Source: Mycolicibacterium sp. P1-18 (lineage in GTDB: Bacteria; Actinomycetota; Actinomycetes; Mycobacteriales; Mycobacteriaceae). From it: a stretch of 64,000 bases of DNA. Below are positions 56,281-64,000 of this stretch, in pieces. The first letter of the stretch is position 1. Each line of letters opens with the position of its first letter. The stretch is taken from the NCBI RefSeq assembly GCF_008329535.1, contig NZ_NPKR01000018.1, positions 1 to 64,000 of the forward strand, written 5' to 3'. Both the position numbers and the translations under genes were made by a program. The notes beneath the pieces were generated by a model. It was not told the DNA's origin and did no database searches. It worked only from the letters and a program-made list of their open reading frames with translations.

Positions 56281-58389
56281 CTACGTCCCGGCGGGCGGCA
56301 CCGCCGAGGCCATCACCTTCGCCGCGCGGTCCCAGGCCCGGTGCATCCCGAGTTCGGCCACCAGGGTCGCCGTGAACGACTTGTCGACGTCGGCGGCGAC
56401 CGCGATGCCGGCGCCCTTCAACGGAATGCGCGCGGCCTTGAGGACCGCCGTCCCGTCGCCCCACGCCGCGATCGCCTTGCAGTGCCGGAAGGCCTCCTGC
56501 AACAGCACGACGAGCTTGATGTCGGCAGCCGTCGTGCCGCCCGCGACCACCACCGCGTCGAATTCGATCGAGCGGGCGGTGGCGAAGGTCCGGTCGACCG
56601 TCACCGCCCGGCGCCCCGACTTCAGGACGCCGCCGACGGGAGCGACCACCAGGGCGGTCGCGCCGAGCGCGGCCAGTGACTTGACCAGCTTGCCGATGCC
56701 GGCGAGGTCGGACCCGGCGTCGGCGACGATCCCGATCTTGCGACCGTCGATCGGACCGGGCTGGGCCACGATCTGCACCAGGGCCGGCGACACGACCACG
56801 TCCGCCGGCGGGTTTCCCGTCGGCGCCGGCAGGCCGAGGCCGGCTGCCACCTGCTGACAGAGGTCGGCGTCGACGTTGGCCAGTACCGCGAGTTGCCGTT
56901 CCTTGATCGCCTGTTCGTAGACCTTGCCCAGTTCGAAGGTGAACGCCTCCACGATGTGGGCCTTCTCCAACGTCGTCATGCTCTGGTAGAACATGGCCGG
57001 CTGGGTGAAGTGGTCGTCGAAGGACGCGGGCTGCGCCCGCACCGCCGCACCCTCGATGCGCCGCGGCGTCTGCACGTACCCGCCGTGGTCTTCGTCTGCG
57101 GGGATCGGCTCGCCGTCGTCGACGCTGTTGGGGTGGTAGGGCGCCTGGCCGGTGTGAATGGCCGTCTGGTGCATGCCATCTCGCAGCATGTCGTTGACCG
57201 GGCAGCGCGGCCGGTTGATCGGCAACTGGGAGAAGTTGGGTCCGCCGAGACGGGTCAGCTGGGTGTCCAGGTAGGAGAAGAGCCGCGCCTGCATCAGCGG
57301 GTCGTTGGTCACCTCGATGCCCGGCACCAGGTGTCCCGTGTGGAACGCCACCTGTTCGGTTTCGGCGAAGTAGTTGGTGGGGTTGCGGTTCAGGGTCATC
57401 TTGCCGACGAGCTGCACCGGCACCAGTTCCTCGGGCACGATCTTGGTGGGGTCGAGAAGGTCGATGCCCTCGAAGGAGTCGGTCCCGTCGTCGGGCATGA
57501 CCTGCACGCCCAGTTCGTATTCCAGGAACGCACCGGCCTCGATGCCGTCGGCCATGTCGCGGCGGTGGAAGTCCGGGTCACACCCGGCGGCGATCTGCGC
57601 CTCCTCCCACACCAGCGAGTGCACCCCGGCGACCGGCTTCCAGTGGAACTTGACCAGGCTGGTCGCGCCCTTGGCGTTGACGAGCCGGAAGGTGTGGACG
57701 CCGAAGCCCTCCATCGTGCGATAGGACCGCGGGATGCCGCGGTCGCTCATGTTCCACATGACGTGGTGGGTGGCCTCGGTGTGCAGCGACACGAAATCCC
57801 AGAAGGTGTCGTGCGCCGACTGTGCCTGGGGGATCTCGCGATCCGGGTGCGGCTTCCCGGCATGGATGACGTCGGGGAACTTGATGCCGTCCTGGATGAA
57901 GAAGACCGGCATGTTGTTGCCGACGAGGTCGAAGTTGCCCTCGTCGGTGTAGAACTTCACCGCGAATCCGCGGGTGTCGCGGACGGTGTCGGCCGATCCC
58001 CGGGATCCGAGCACCGTCGAGAAGCGGGTGAAGACCTCGGTCGTGGTGCCCTTCTTGCCGAGGAACCCCGCCTTGGTGAACTTGCCTGCGGTTCCGTAGG
58101 ACTCGAACACGCCGTGCGCGGCCGCGCCGCGGGCGTGTACGACGCGCTCCGGGATGCGCTCGTGGTCGAAGTGCGTGATCTTCTCGCGGAGATGGAAGTC
58201 CTCCAGCAGGGTCGGGCCACGGGGACCGGCCTTGAGGGAGTGGTCGGTGTCCGGAATCCGCAGCCCCTGCGCGGTGGTGAGGTAGGCACCGGCTTGAGCG
58301 CGGGGATCGGCTTCTGCCACTTGGCCGTTGGTAACGCCAGTGGGACTGGCCGGCGTTGGTGCGGACTGGTCGGGCTTGCGAGCGGGCAT
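56281..58389 (-). CDS. katE: Large-subunit monofunctional catalase (HPII type)
   Basis: A 702-residue clade 2 catalase. The distal heme His85 is in R-V-V-H-A-R-G-A, N-N-M-P-V-F-F-I-Q-D provides the Asn of the distal pocket, and the proximal Tyr is in R-L-F-S-Y-L-D-T-Q. The C-terminal domain (about 555-702) has the DJ-1/glutamine-amidotransferase-like fold (I-G-I-V-A-D-A-G-S-D-L-A-G-I), typical of HPII enzymes. It breaks H2O2 to water and oxygen and is usually made in stationary phase or stress. It starts with ATG at 58389. It sits next to, and downstream of, furA-katG on the same strand across a 181-nt gap. Confidence 0.95.
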   Translation of the reverse strand: MPARKPDQSAPTPASPTGVTNGQVAEADPRAQAGAYLTTAQGLRIPDTDHSLKAGPRGPTLLEDFHLREKITHFDHERIPERVVHARGAAAHGVFESYGTAGKFTKAGFLGKKGTTTEVFTRFSTVLGSRGSADTVRDTRGFAVKFYTDEGNFDLVGNNMPVFFIQDGIKFPDVIHAGKPHPDREIPQAQSAHDTFWDFVSLHTEATHHVMWNMSDRGIPRSYRTMEGFGVHTFRLVNAKGATSLVKFHWKPVAGVHSLVWEEAQIAAGCDPDFHRRDMADGIEAGAFLEYELGVQVMPDDGTDSFEGIDLLDPTKIVPEELVPVQLVGKMTLNRNPTNYFAETEQVAFHTGHLVPGIEVTNDPLMQARLFSYLDTQLTRLGGPNFSQLPINRPRCPVNDMLRDGMHQTAIHTGQAPYHPNSVDDGEPIPADEDHGGYVQTPRRIEGAAVRAQPASFDDHFTQPAMFYQSMTTLEKAHIVEAFTFELGKVYEQAIKERQLAVLANVDADLCQQVAAGLGLPAPTGNPPADVVVSPALVQIVAQPGPIDGRKIGIVADAGSDLAGIGKLVKSLAALGATALVVAPVGGVLKSGRRAVTVDRTFATARSIEFDAVVVAGGTTAADIKLVVLLQEAFRHCKAIAAWGDGTAVLKAARIPLKGAGIAVAADVDKSFTATLVAELGMHRAWDRAAKVMASAVPPAGT

Positions 58390-58478
58390 GCTGCTCCTTC
58401 AGACGGGCAAGGCGTGACTTCGGCATCTGCTCAACCGGATTCAATGCCCTTACCCGCATCGCCGAAACCTACGCGTGT

Positions 58479-58493
58479 CCACGAATTTCGTGG
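58479..58493. promoter_or_regulatory. CCACGAA-T-TTCGTGG palindrome upstream of katE
   Basis: A 15-bp palindrome with 7-bp arms lies 90 nt upstream of the katE ATG in the 181-nt gap between katG and katE. It could be an operator for a stress regulator. Nothing in the window points to a particular protein. Confidence 0.4.
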
Positions 58494-58507
58494 CCCACGA
58501 CGACGAA

Positions 58508-58535
58508 CGGGCCGGACCCCGAAGGATCCGGCCCG
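58508..58535 (-). terminator. Candidate katG terminator hairpin
   Basis: A 9-bp perfect stem (58508-58516 with 58527-58535) with a 10-nt loop begins 36 nt after the katG stop codon. No U-run follows, so termination is only likely by position. Confidence 0.45.
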
Positions 58536-58570
58536 CCGCCGAACAGCCGAGACGCGACGCGACGCGACGA

Positions 58571-60808
58571 TCAGCGCAAGTCGAACCGATCGAGGTCCAT
58601 GACCTTCACCCAGGCCGCGACGAAGTCCTCGACGAACCGCTGCCGGTTGTCGTCCTGTGCGTAGACCTCGGCGACGGCGCGCAGCACCGAGTTCGAGCCG
58701 AACACCAGGTCGTTGGCCGTGGCCGTCCACCTGAGCTCGCCCGTGGACCGGTCGGTGCCCTCGTAGACGTTCTCACTGGTCTGCGACGGCTTCCACTGCG
58801 TCGACATGTCGAGCAGGTTGACGAAGAAGTCGTTGCTCAGCTGACCCGGCTTGTCGGTGAAGACACCGTGCTTGCTGCCACCGTGATTGGCGCCGATCGC
58901 CCGGAGGCCACCGACGAGCACCGTCATCTCCGGGGCGGTGAGGTCCAGGAAGTAGGCCTTGTCGACCAGGAGCTTCTCCACCGCCGTCTTCTCGCCGGGC
59001 CGGATGTAGTTACGGAATCCGTCGGCGCGAGGTTCGAGCACCGCGAACGAGTCCACGTCGGTCTCGGCCTGCGTGGCGTCGGTCCGTCCCGGCGCGAAGT
59101 GCACGTCGATCTCGTATCCCGCGTCCCTGGCGGCCTTCTCGACCGCCGCGGACCCGGCCAGCACGATGACGTCGGCGAGCGACACCTTCTTGCCGCCGGT
59201 CGCCGAGGCGTTGAAGTCCTGCTGGATCCGCTCGAGCGCGGGCAGCACCGACGCCAGTTCGGAGGGCTCGTTGACCTCCCAGTTGCGCTGCGGCTCGAGG
59301 CGAAGCCGTGCGCCGTTGGCACCACCGCGCTTGTCGGTGCTGCGGAAGCTCGACGCCGCCGCCCACGCGGTCTTGATCAGTTGCGGTACGCCGATGCCTG
59401 CGTTGAGCACCGCGGTCTTAAGCGAGGCGACGTCGTCGGCGTCGATCAGCGCATGGTCGACGGCGGGCACGGGGTCCTGCCACGGCTGCGGCTCGGGCAC
59501 CCACGGCCCCAGGTAGCGGGTGACCGGTCCCATGTCGCGGTGCAGCAGCTTGTACCAGGCCCTGGCGAACGCGTCGTTGAGCTCCTCGGGATGGTCGAGC
59601 CACCGCCGGGTGATCGGGCCGTAGATCGGGTCGACCCGCATCGAGACGTCGGTGACGAGCATCGTGGGCTTGCGCTTCTTCGTGGCGTCGAAGGGATCGG
59701 GGATTATGTCCTCGGCGTCCTTGGCCTCGAATTGCCATGCGCCGGCAGGACTCTTGGTCAGCTCCCACTCGTGGCCGTAGAGCAGTTCGAGGTAGGCGTT
59801 GCTCCACTTGGTCGGCGTGGGGGTCCACACCACCTCGAGCCCGCTGGTGATGGTGTCGCCGCCCTTGCCGGAGGCGTAGGCGCACTTCCAGCCCAGGCCC
59901 TGCTGCTCGATGGGCGCGCCCTCGGGCTCGGGGCCGACCAACTCGGGGTCGCCGGCGCCGTGGGTCTTGCCGAGGGTGTGCCCGCCGACGATCAGCGCGG
60001 CGGTCTCCTCGTCGTTCATGGCCATCCGGCCGAACGTCACGCGGATGTCGTGGGCGGCGGCCAGCGGATCCGGCTTGCCCTCCGGGCCTTCGGGATTGAC
60101 GTAGATCAGGCCCATGGTGGTCGCGCCGTAGGGCTCGGCCAGCTCGCGTTCGCCGGAGTACCGCTTGTCGGTACCCATCCAGGTGTCCTCCTGGCCGAAG
60201 AGGATCTCCTCGGGCTCCCAGATGTCCTCGCGACCGAAGCCGAAGCCGAACGTCTCGAAGTCGGCCGACTCCAGCGCGACGTTGCCGGCGAACACGATCA
60301 GGTCGGCCCAGGAGATCTTGTTGCCGTACTTCTGCTTGACCGGCCACAGCAACCGGCGGGCCTTGTCGAGGTTGGCGTTGTCGGGCCAGCTGTTCAGCGG
60401 AGCGAAGCGCTGGCTGCCCTGTCCGCCGCCACCGCGCCCGTCGAAGATGCGGTAGGTGCCGGCGGAGTGCCAGCTCATCCGGATGAACAAGCCCGCGTAG
60501 CTGCCGTAGTCGGCGGGCCACCAGTCCTGCGACGTCGTGATCACCGACAGCACGTCGGCCTTCAGCGCGTCGACGTCGAGCTTCGCGAACTCCTCCGCGT
60601 AGTCGAAGTCCGCCCCGAGGGGGTTGCCCTTCTCGGACTGACGATGCAGCACCGAGACGTCGACCTGTTCGGGCCACCAGTCCTGGTTGCGCAGTGGCGC
60701 ATGGGCTTTGGGTTCGGGGGAATGGATCGCCGGGTTCTCGCTCTCGCTGTTGGAGCGAGTTCCGGAGGCAGGGGCTGGCGGGCGGCTATCGGATGTATCG
60801 GTTGACAC
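58571..60808 (-). CDS. katG: Catalase-peroxidase
   Basis: A 745-residue KatG with two peroxidase-like halves. The distal triad is Arg110, Trp113 and His114 in I-R-M-S-W-H-S-A-G, and the proximal His is in G-G-H-T-L-G-K-T-H-G. The S-G-L-E-V-V-W-T-P-T segment holds the Ser equivalent to Ser315 of M. tuberculosis KatG, the residue most often mutated in isoniazid resistance. It destroys peroxide and activates isoniazid in mycobacteria. The GTG at 60808 is preceded by GGAAGG, a purine-rich site like that known for katG. It follows furA by 34 nt and is probably co-transcribed with it. Confidence 0.96.
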   Translation of the reverse strand: MSTDTSDSRPPAPASGTRSNSESENPAIHSPEPKAHAPLRNQDWWPEQVDVSVLHRQSEKGNPLGADFDYAEEFAKLDVDALKADVLSVITTSQDWWPADYGSYAGLFIRMSWHSAGTYRIFDGRGGGGQGSQRFAPLNSWPDNANLDKARRLLWPVKQKYGNKISWADLIVFAGNVALESADFETFGFGFGREDIWEPEEILFGQEDTWMGTDKRYSGERELAEPYGATTMGLIYVNPEGPEGKPDPLAAAHDIRVTFGRMAMNDEETAALIVGGHTLGKTHGAGDPELVGPEPEGAPIEQQGLGWKCAYASGKGGDTITSGLEVVWTPTPTKWSNAYLELLYGHEWELTKSPAGAWQFEAKDAEDIIPDPFDATKKRKPTMLVTDVSMRVDPIYGPITRRWLDHPEELNDAFARAWYKLLHRDMGPVTRYLGPWVPEPQPWQDPVPAVDHALIDADDVASLKTAVLNAGIGVPQLIKTAWAAASSFRSTDKRGGANGARLRLEPQRNWEVNEPSELASVLPALERIQQDFNASATGGKKVSLADVIVLAGSAAVEKAARDAGYEIDVHFAPGRTDATQAETDVDSFAVLEPRADGFRNYIRPGEKTAVEKLLVDKAYFLDLTAPEMTVLVGGLRAIGANHGGSKHGVFTDKPGQLSNDFFVNLLDMSTQWKPSQTSENVYEGTDRSTGELRWTATANDLVFGSNSVLRAVAEVYAQDDNRQRFVEDFVAAWVKVMDLDRFDLR

Positions 60809-60842
60809 GACGTTCCTTCCGGGGTTGACGAAACGGGCTGTT

Positions 60843-61295
60843 TCACGGGGTGGATCGAGCGGGGCTGACCGCCGAACAGTCGGCACAGTAGCCCCAGTAG
60901 ATGACTTCCGCCTCGTCGACGGTGAAGCCCTCGAGATGACCGTCATCCGACGGTACGAGGCACGGCGCCTCGCCGACGGCGCAGTCGACGTCGGCGACCG
61001 CACCGCACGACCGGCACACGACGTGATGGTGGTTGTCACCGACGCGCGACTCGTAACGGGCCACCGACCCGGCGGGCTGGATGCGTCGCACCAGTCCGAC
61101 GGCGGTGAGCGCACCGAGTGCGTCGTAGACGGTCTGATGCGAGACGTCGGGCACTTCGGTGCGGGCGGCGCGGGTGATGGTCTCGGTGTCGGCGTGAGGA
61201 TTGGCGTACACGGCGCCAAGCACGGCGACCCGCGGCCGCGTTACCCGAAGCGCCGCCTCACGCAGCAGCCGCTGAAACTCGACTGAAGCACCCAC
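60843..61295 (-). CDS. furA: Ferric uptake regulator-family repressor FurA
   Basis: A 150-residue Fur-family protein. The N-terminal winged helix includes R-V-T-R-P-R-V-A-V-L-G-A and S-H-Q-T-V-Y-D-A-L-G-A-L. The regulatory metal site is in H-H-H-V-V-C-R-S-C-G, with a second Cys pair near the end (Y-C-A-D-C). In mycobacteria FurA represses its own operon and katG, and is relieved by oxidative stress. The GTG at 61295 is chosen because it coincides with the start point expected from the -10 element at 61308-61303, giving a leaderless message; a GTG at 61301 is possible. katG starts 34 nt downstream. Confidence 0.93.
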   Translation of the reverse strand: MGASVEFQRLLREAALRVTRPRVAVLGAVYANPHADTETITRAARTEVPDVSHQTVYDALGALTAVGLVRRIQPAGSVARYESRVGDNHHHVVCRSCGAVADVDCAVGEAPCLVPSDDGHLEGFTVDEAEVIYWGYCADCSAVSPARSTP

Positions 61296-61302
61296 GGGCA
61301 CC

Positions 61303-61332
61303 AGTCTAAGGACGCTTTCTGGAACGAGTCAA
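61303..61332 (-). promoter_or_regulatory. furA promoter with FurA operator-like sequence
   Basis: On the minus strand TTGACT (61332-61327) and TAGACT (61308-61303) are spaced by 18 nt. Between them lies TCGTTCCAGAAAGCG, close to the T-x-A-T-T-C-C-A-G-A-A-A run known in the FurA operator of the M. tuberculosis furA promoter. The -35 overlaps the last two codons of the DUF3140 gene. Confidence 0.8.
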
Positions 61333-61679
61333 GACTTCTTCTTCAGGGGATCGTGGCCCCAGTTCATCAGCGAATAGCGCCACTTCGTGTCCTCGACGTT
61401 CCCCGACGGCCGTTGCGCAAGATGGCGTTTGACGTAGCCGACCACCTTGCGCATGTGCTCGTAGTCGCCGTGGGAGAGGTCCGACTTCTTCTTCTCGAGG
61501 ATCTTGGCGATGTGGCGGCCGCTCTCGTGGCCGGTCGACTCGCCGCCGCCGTCGGACTTCTGCCCCACCGCCTTGGAGTCGTCACCGTCGAGCCACCCGC
61601 GCAGCTCCGACGCGGTCATGTTGACCGCACCCGAGAATTCCTTCCACGTCCGCTGCCGCTCGACGTCGTCGTCCACCAT
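61329..61679 (-). CDS. DUF3140-family protein
   Basis: A 116-residue small soluble protein. The DUF3140-like pattern includes N-M-T-A-S-E-L-R-G-W-L, G-R-H-I-A-K-I-L-E-K-K-K and H-M-R-K-V-V-G-Y-V-K-R-H, ending W-R-Y-S-L-M-N-W-G-H-D-P. Members resemble DNA-binding proteins of the plasmid-partition type and are linked by some with stress, but no function is proven. The ATG at 61679 is preferred to one at 61706. It is upstream of furA on the same strand, with only 33 nt between stop and furA start, and its 3' end overlaps the furA -35. Confidence 0.83.
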   Translation of the reverse strand: MVDDDVERQRTWKEFSGAVNMTASELRGWLDGDDSKAVGQKSDGGGESTGHESGRHIAKILEKKKSDLSHGDYEHMRKVVGYVKRHLAQRPSGNVEDTKWRYSLMNWGHDPLKKKS

Positions 61680-61769
61680 CGCGCTCCCCACAGTCCGAGT
61701 GCCCACCGAGTGCTCATTGCCACGCGCCGGTCACCTACCCCGTGGGGAGCCGGGAAAACCCCGGGTCGA

Positions 61770-62225
61770 TCAGTCGTCGTCGGACTCGGTGCGCCCGGCC
61801 ATCGTCGTGTAGTCCTCCTGAACGGTCTCGCCGTCCTGGTTGACGATCCAGCTGCGCAACGTCAGCACGTCGGCACCGAAGGCCCGCCGCAGGGAGTCGA
61901 TGCGGATGCGGCAGCGCAGCACGTCGCCGGCCTTGATCGGCTTGAGGAACTTCAGGCCCTGCTCGGCCTGGATGAGCCGCTCGTCGGTGATGGTGATGCC
62001 CGCGTCGTCGAAGAACGCCATCTGGGCGTGGTAGCCGAAGACGGAGATGAAGGTCAACGGCGCCAGGATCTCGTCGTGCCCCAGGGCACGCGCGGCGTCC
62101 TCGTCGGCGTAGGCGGGATCGTCGTTCTTCACGGCGACCGCATATTGGCGGACCGCTTCGCGTCCGACCACGTAGTGATCGGGGTACTCGTAGGTCATCC
62201 CCACGATGTCCGGTGACAGCGCCAT
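61770..62225 (-). CDS. MaoC-like (3R)-hydroxyacyl-ACP dehydratase subunit, HadA type
   Basis: A 151-residue hot-dog-fold protein. It starts M-A-L-S-P-D-I-V-G-M and continues L-A-P-L-T-F-I-S-V-F-G-Y and L-K-F-L-K-P-I-K-A-G-D, closely matching M. tuberculosis HadA. HadA is the substrate-binding partner of a HadAB dehydratase of the mycolic-acid FAS-II cycle. Here no hadB or hadC gene is adjacent, so this is a stand-alone paralogue, probably with a role in another acyl chain, or it partners with a distant HadB. It is divergent from the glycosyltransferase gene across 152 nt, with no clear operator. Confidence 0.85.
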   Translation of the reverse strand: MALSPDIVGMTYEYPDHYVVGREAVRQYAVAVKNDDPAYADEDAARALGHDEILAPLTFISVFGYHAQMAFFDDAGITITDERLIQAEQGLKFLKPIKAGDVLRCRIRIDSLRRAFGADVLTLRSWIVNQDGETVQEDYTTMAGRTESDDD

Positions 62226-62377
62226 GGGTGACGAATCTAGCTGGCGAAGCGGCGCCGGCGGCCAGGTGTCCCGACCTCGGCGGAGTCCATGCGGGTTGAG
62301 ACGTTACAACCCCCGCGGACCGGGTACGTACCAATCCGCGTGGTCCGTCCGATGGATCATCATCGGAAGGAGTGCGT

Positions 62378-63553
62378 GTGGTCGTGCTGACGTCGTGTTT
62401 GGACATCGCCCTCATCGCACACAACCGGTTTCCCATCCGCCAGCCATTCTCCGGTGGCCTCGAGGCCCACGTCTGGCACCTGGCGCGCTCGCTCGCCGAG
62501 GAAGGACACCGGGTCACCCTCTTCGCCTCTGCCGACTCCGACGTGGGTTCCGACCTGCCCGGCCTGACGATCAGCCCGCTGTCGCGCAGCGCGGCCGCCG
62601 ACCGTCCCTTCCCGCTGCCCGGCGCGGTCTGGGAGTCCAACCAGCACGCCTACCTGGACCTCATGGGCCGGCTCGTCGACCAGCACGGCCACCGCTTCGA
62701 CGTCATCCACAACCACGCGCTGCACCACGTGCCCATCCACCTCGCGCCACACCTCCCCACGCCGATGCTCACCACGCTGCACACCCCGCCGATCCCGTGG
62801 CTCGAGTCGGCGATCGGAGCGACCGGCGGCGCGGGTTCGGCCTTCGCGGCGGTCAGCGGCTACACCGCCGAGGACTGGCGCCACGTCGTGGCCGACCGCA
62901 TGCACGTGGTGCCCAACGGCGTCGACCCCGGATGCTGGCCGCCGGGCTCCGGCGGGGACTACCTGGTCTGGTCGGGCCGACTGGTTCCCGAGAAGGGCAC
63001 GCACCTCGCCATCGCGGCGGCGGCGCTGGCTGGGCGTCGTCTCGTGCTGGCCGGACCCATCGGGAACGCGGAGTACTTCCGCGAGGCAGTCGCCCCGCAC
63101 CTCAGCGAAAGGGTCTGCTACGCAGGGCACCTCGACCAGAAGCGGCTCGCCTCCCTGGTCGGTGGCGCGGCTGCCGCGCTGGTGACCCCACTCTGGGACG
63201 AACCGTACTGCCTGGTCGCCGCCGAGTCGGCGACGTGCGGCACCCCCGTCGTCGCCTTCGCCCGCGGCGGCATCCCCGAGGTGATCGACGCCCAGAGCGG
63301 CCGACTGGTCGCGGCCGGAGACGTCGCCGCCATGGCGGCGGCGATCCCCGAGGCAATCCAACTCTCGCGGGACGCGGTGCGCCACAGCGCCGTCGCGCGA
63401 TGCAGCGCCCGCTCCATGGTGACGCGGTACCTCGCGATCTACCGCAACCTCATCGACGAACGGAACTCCGCCGACCATGATTGGCTACTACGTGCATCAC
63501 CACGGTCGCGGACACCTCTCCCGAGCGACGAGCATCTGCGCACGTCTGCGTGA
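62378..63553 (+). CDS. GT4-family glycosyltransferase
   Basis: A 391-residue GT-B enzyme. The N-terminal F-S-G-G-L-E-A-H-V-W-H-L-A acceptor-side loop and the C-terminal nucleotide-binding region with V-W-S-G-R-L-V-P-E-K-G-T-H and D-E-P-Y-C-L-V-A-A-E-S-A-T-C-G-T-P-V-V-A are typical of GT4 retaining transferases. The start is put at the GTG 62378, because GGAAGGAG is 5 nt upstream; a GTG at 62372 overlaps that ribosome-binding site. The next gene begins inside its last 77 nt in another frame. The donor, likely UDP- or GDP-sugar, and the acceptor are unknown. Confidence 0.87.
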   Translation: MVVLTSCLDIALIAHNRFPIRQPFSGGLEAHVWHLARSLAEEGHRVTLFASADSDVGSDLPGLTISPLSRSAAADRPFPLPGAVWESNQHAYLDLMGRLVDQHGHRFDVIHNHALHHVPIHLAPHLPTPMLTTLHTPPIPWLESAIGATGGAGSAFAAVSGYTAEDWRHVVADRMHVVPNGVDPGCWPPGSGGDYLVWSGRLVPEKGTHLAIAAAALAGRRLVLAGPIGNAEYFREAVAPHLSERVCYAGHLDQKRLASLVGGAAAALVTPLWDEPYCLVAAESATCGTPVVAFARGGIPEVIDAQSGRLVAAGDVAAMAAAIPEAIQLSRDAVRHSAVARCSARSMVTRYLAIYRNLIDERNSADHDWLLRASPRSRTPLPSDEHLRTSA

Positions 63554-64000
63554 GCCCGTGACCATGCTGTCGTCGCTCGCGATCGAGGCGCAGCCCGGAG
63601 TGCAGACGGTCCTGCTGCCACGCGACGACGACGGGGAGAGCTTTCCCGACACCGACGCCAACGGTGCGCTGCATTGGGTTCCGCTGCGCAACAAGGGGTT
63701 ACGCGACCGCATGGCCATGATCGCCGAATGGGTCTCGATTCACCGGCCGACGGTGATGGTCGTCGACGTGTCGGTCGAGGTCACCCTGCTGGTACGCCTG
63801 CTGGGCATCCCCGTCGTCGTGGTCGCCATGCCCGGCGAGCGGACCGACGCACCGCACGAACTGGCCTACCGCGTCGCCGAGCACATCCTCGCGGCATGGC
63901 CGGAGAGCCTCTACGAGCCGCCGTGGCTCGCACCGCACTCGGCGAAGACCACCTACGTCGGCGGTATCAGCCGCTTCGACGGCCGTCCCCGCCCGACAGG
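63477..64000 (+). CDS. MurG-like glycosyltransferase, partial at the window end
   Basis: The frame runs from the ATG at 63477 to the end of the window without a stop (174 codons). It begins M-I-G-Y-Y-V-H-H-H-G-R-G-H-L-S-R-A, the substrate-binding start of MurG/GT28-like transferases, followed by V-T-M-L-S-S-L and D-V-S-V-E-V-T. The gene continues beyond 64000. It overlaps the 3' end of the preceding glycosyltransferase by 77 nt, so the two are probably translationally coupled parts of one glycan or glycolipid pathway. Confidence 0.8.
   Translation, partial: MIGYYVHHHGRGHLSRATSICARLREPVTMLSSLAIEAQPGVQTVLLPRDDDGESFPDTDANGALHWVPLRNKGLRDRMAMIAEWVSIHRPTVMVVDVSVEVTLLVRLLGIPVVVVAMPGERTDAPHELAYRVAEHILAAWPESLYEPPWLAPHSAKTTYVGGISRFDGRPRPT

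Noticed and set aside
54139..56679. An 846-codon plus-strand open frame across the SDR, amidase and katE genes
   Set aside because: It is antisense to three recognised genes, has skewed composition (Arg, Gly, Val, Gln, Asp) and no recognisable domain.
58447..58470. GGTTT and GGGTAA upstream of katE as a SigF promoter
   Set aside because: On the minus strand the two boxes are only 9 nt apart, too close for the 15-17 nt expected.
58475..60805. A 776-codon plus-strand open frame opposite katG
   Set aside because: Antisense of katG, which is recognised along its whole length. No independent start signal or family is seen.

Overview
The window looks like a chromosomal segment of a mycobacterium, probably an environmental rapid-growing Mycolicibacterium. 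The DNA is very GC-rich and densely coded. It carries several mycobacterial hallmarks: an mmpS-mmpL pair, a furA-katG pair with the conserved promoter, a HadA-type dehydratase, a PepD-type HtrA protease, an Rv1733c-type membrane protein, a secreted PE-PPE-domain protein, cutinase, F420/LLM-type oxidoreductases and a DUF222/HNH (13E12 repeat) gene under a perfect LexA box. This assignment rests on family recognition from memory; no search was run.

Layout. 1-190: possible edge of a transposase gene, then a 22-bp perfect hairpin. 197-6409 (minus): a catabolic-looking cluster with an arylmalonate decarboxylase/maleate isomerase-like protein fused to a GAF-like region, a GntR/FCD regulator, an NCS1 permease, an amidase, a CitE-like lyase and an isochorismatase-like hydrolase. 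Two TTGGGATCCCAA palindromes lie upstream. 6673-13435: sthA, an alpha/beta hydrolase, a 2-hydroxyacid dehydrogenase, a renalase-like flavoprotein, dialkylglycine decarboxylase (minus) and a divergent cysteine-desulfurase-like enzyme. 13668-17508: marR-mmpS-mmpL efflux/lipid-export operon. 24312-17505 (minus): a four-gene signalling operon of GAF-PP2C phosphatase, cobalamin-binding protein with a CarH-type W-x9-EH motif, 1378-residue hybrid kinase/phosphatase/anti-sigma protein, and STAS anti-anti-sigma factor. 24549-27217: an LLM flavin oxidoreductase coupled to a GH13 enzyme. 27210-36311: cutinase, two tandem small lipoproteins, TetR, PepD, DUF309, a YCII/ECF42 sigma pair, Nudix, fdhA and an LLM oxidoreductase.

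36567-47447: an MFS-universal stress protein fusion, the LexA-controlled DUF222-HNH gene, an aldo/keto reductase pseudogene, the PE-PPE-domain protein, a GH5-like hydrolase, an MHS-type symporter, PhoU and two small conserved proteins. 49787-47434 (minus): the most unusual locus, an 82-residue peptide made of a 13-residue leader and exactly three 23-residue Gly/Asp-rich repeats, followed 9 nt later by a JmjC/cupin Fe(II)/2OG oxygenase, which is coupled by an ATGA overlap to a sucrase/ferredoxin-like thioredoxin-fold protein. This has the architecture of a small ribosomal-peptide modification system. 49915-56253: GH3 glucosidase, phospholipase D, SDR and a second amidase. 56281-61295: KatE and FurA-KatG. 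61329-64000: DUF3140, HadA-like, and two overlapping glycosyltransferases, the second cut by the window end.

Functionally, oxidative and general stress (katE, furA-katG, the phosphatase/STAS module, Usp, LexA target) and small-molecule catabolism or transport dominate. No tRNA, rRNA, CRISPR array, prophage or complete insertion sequence was seen.
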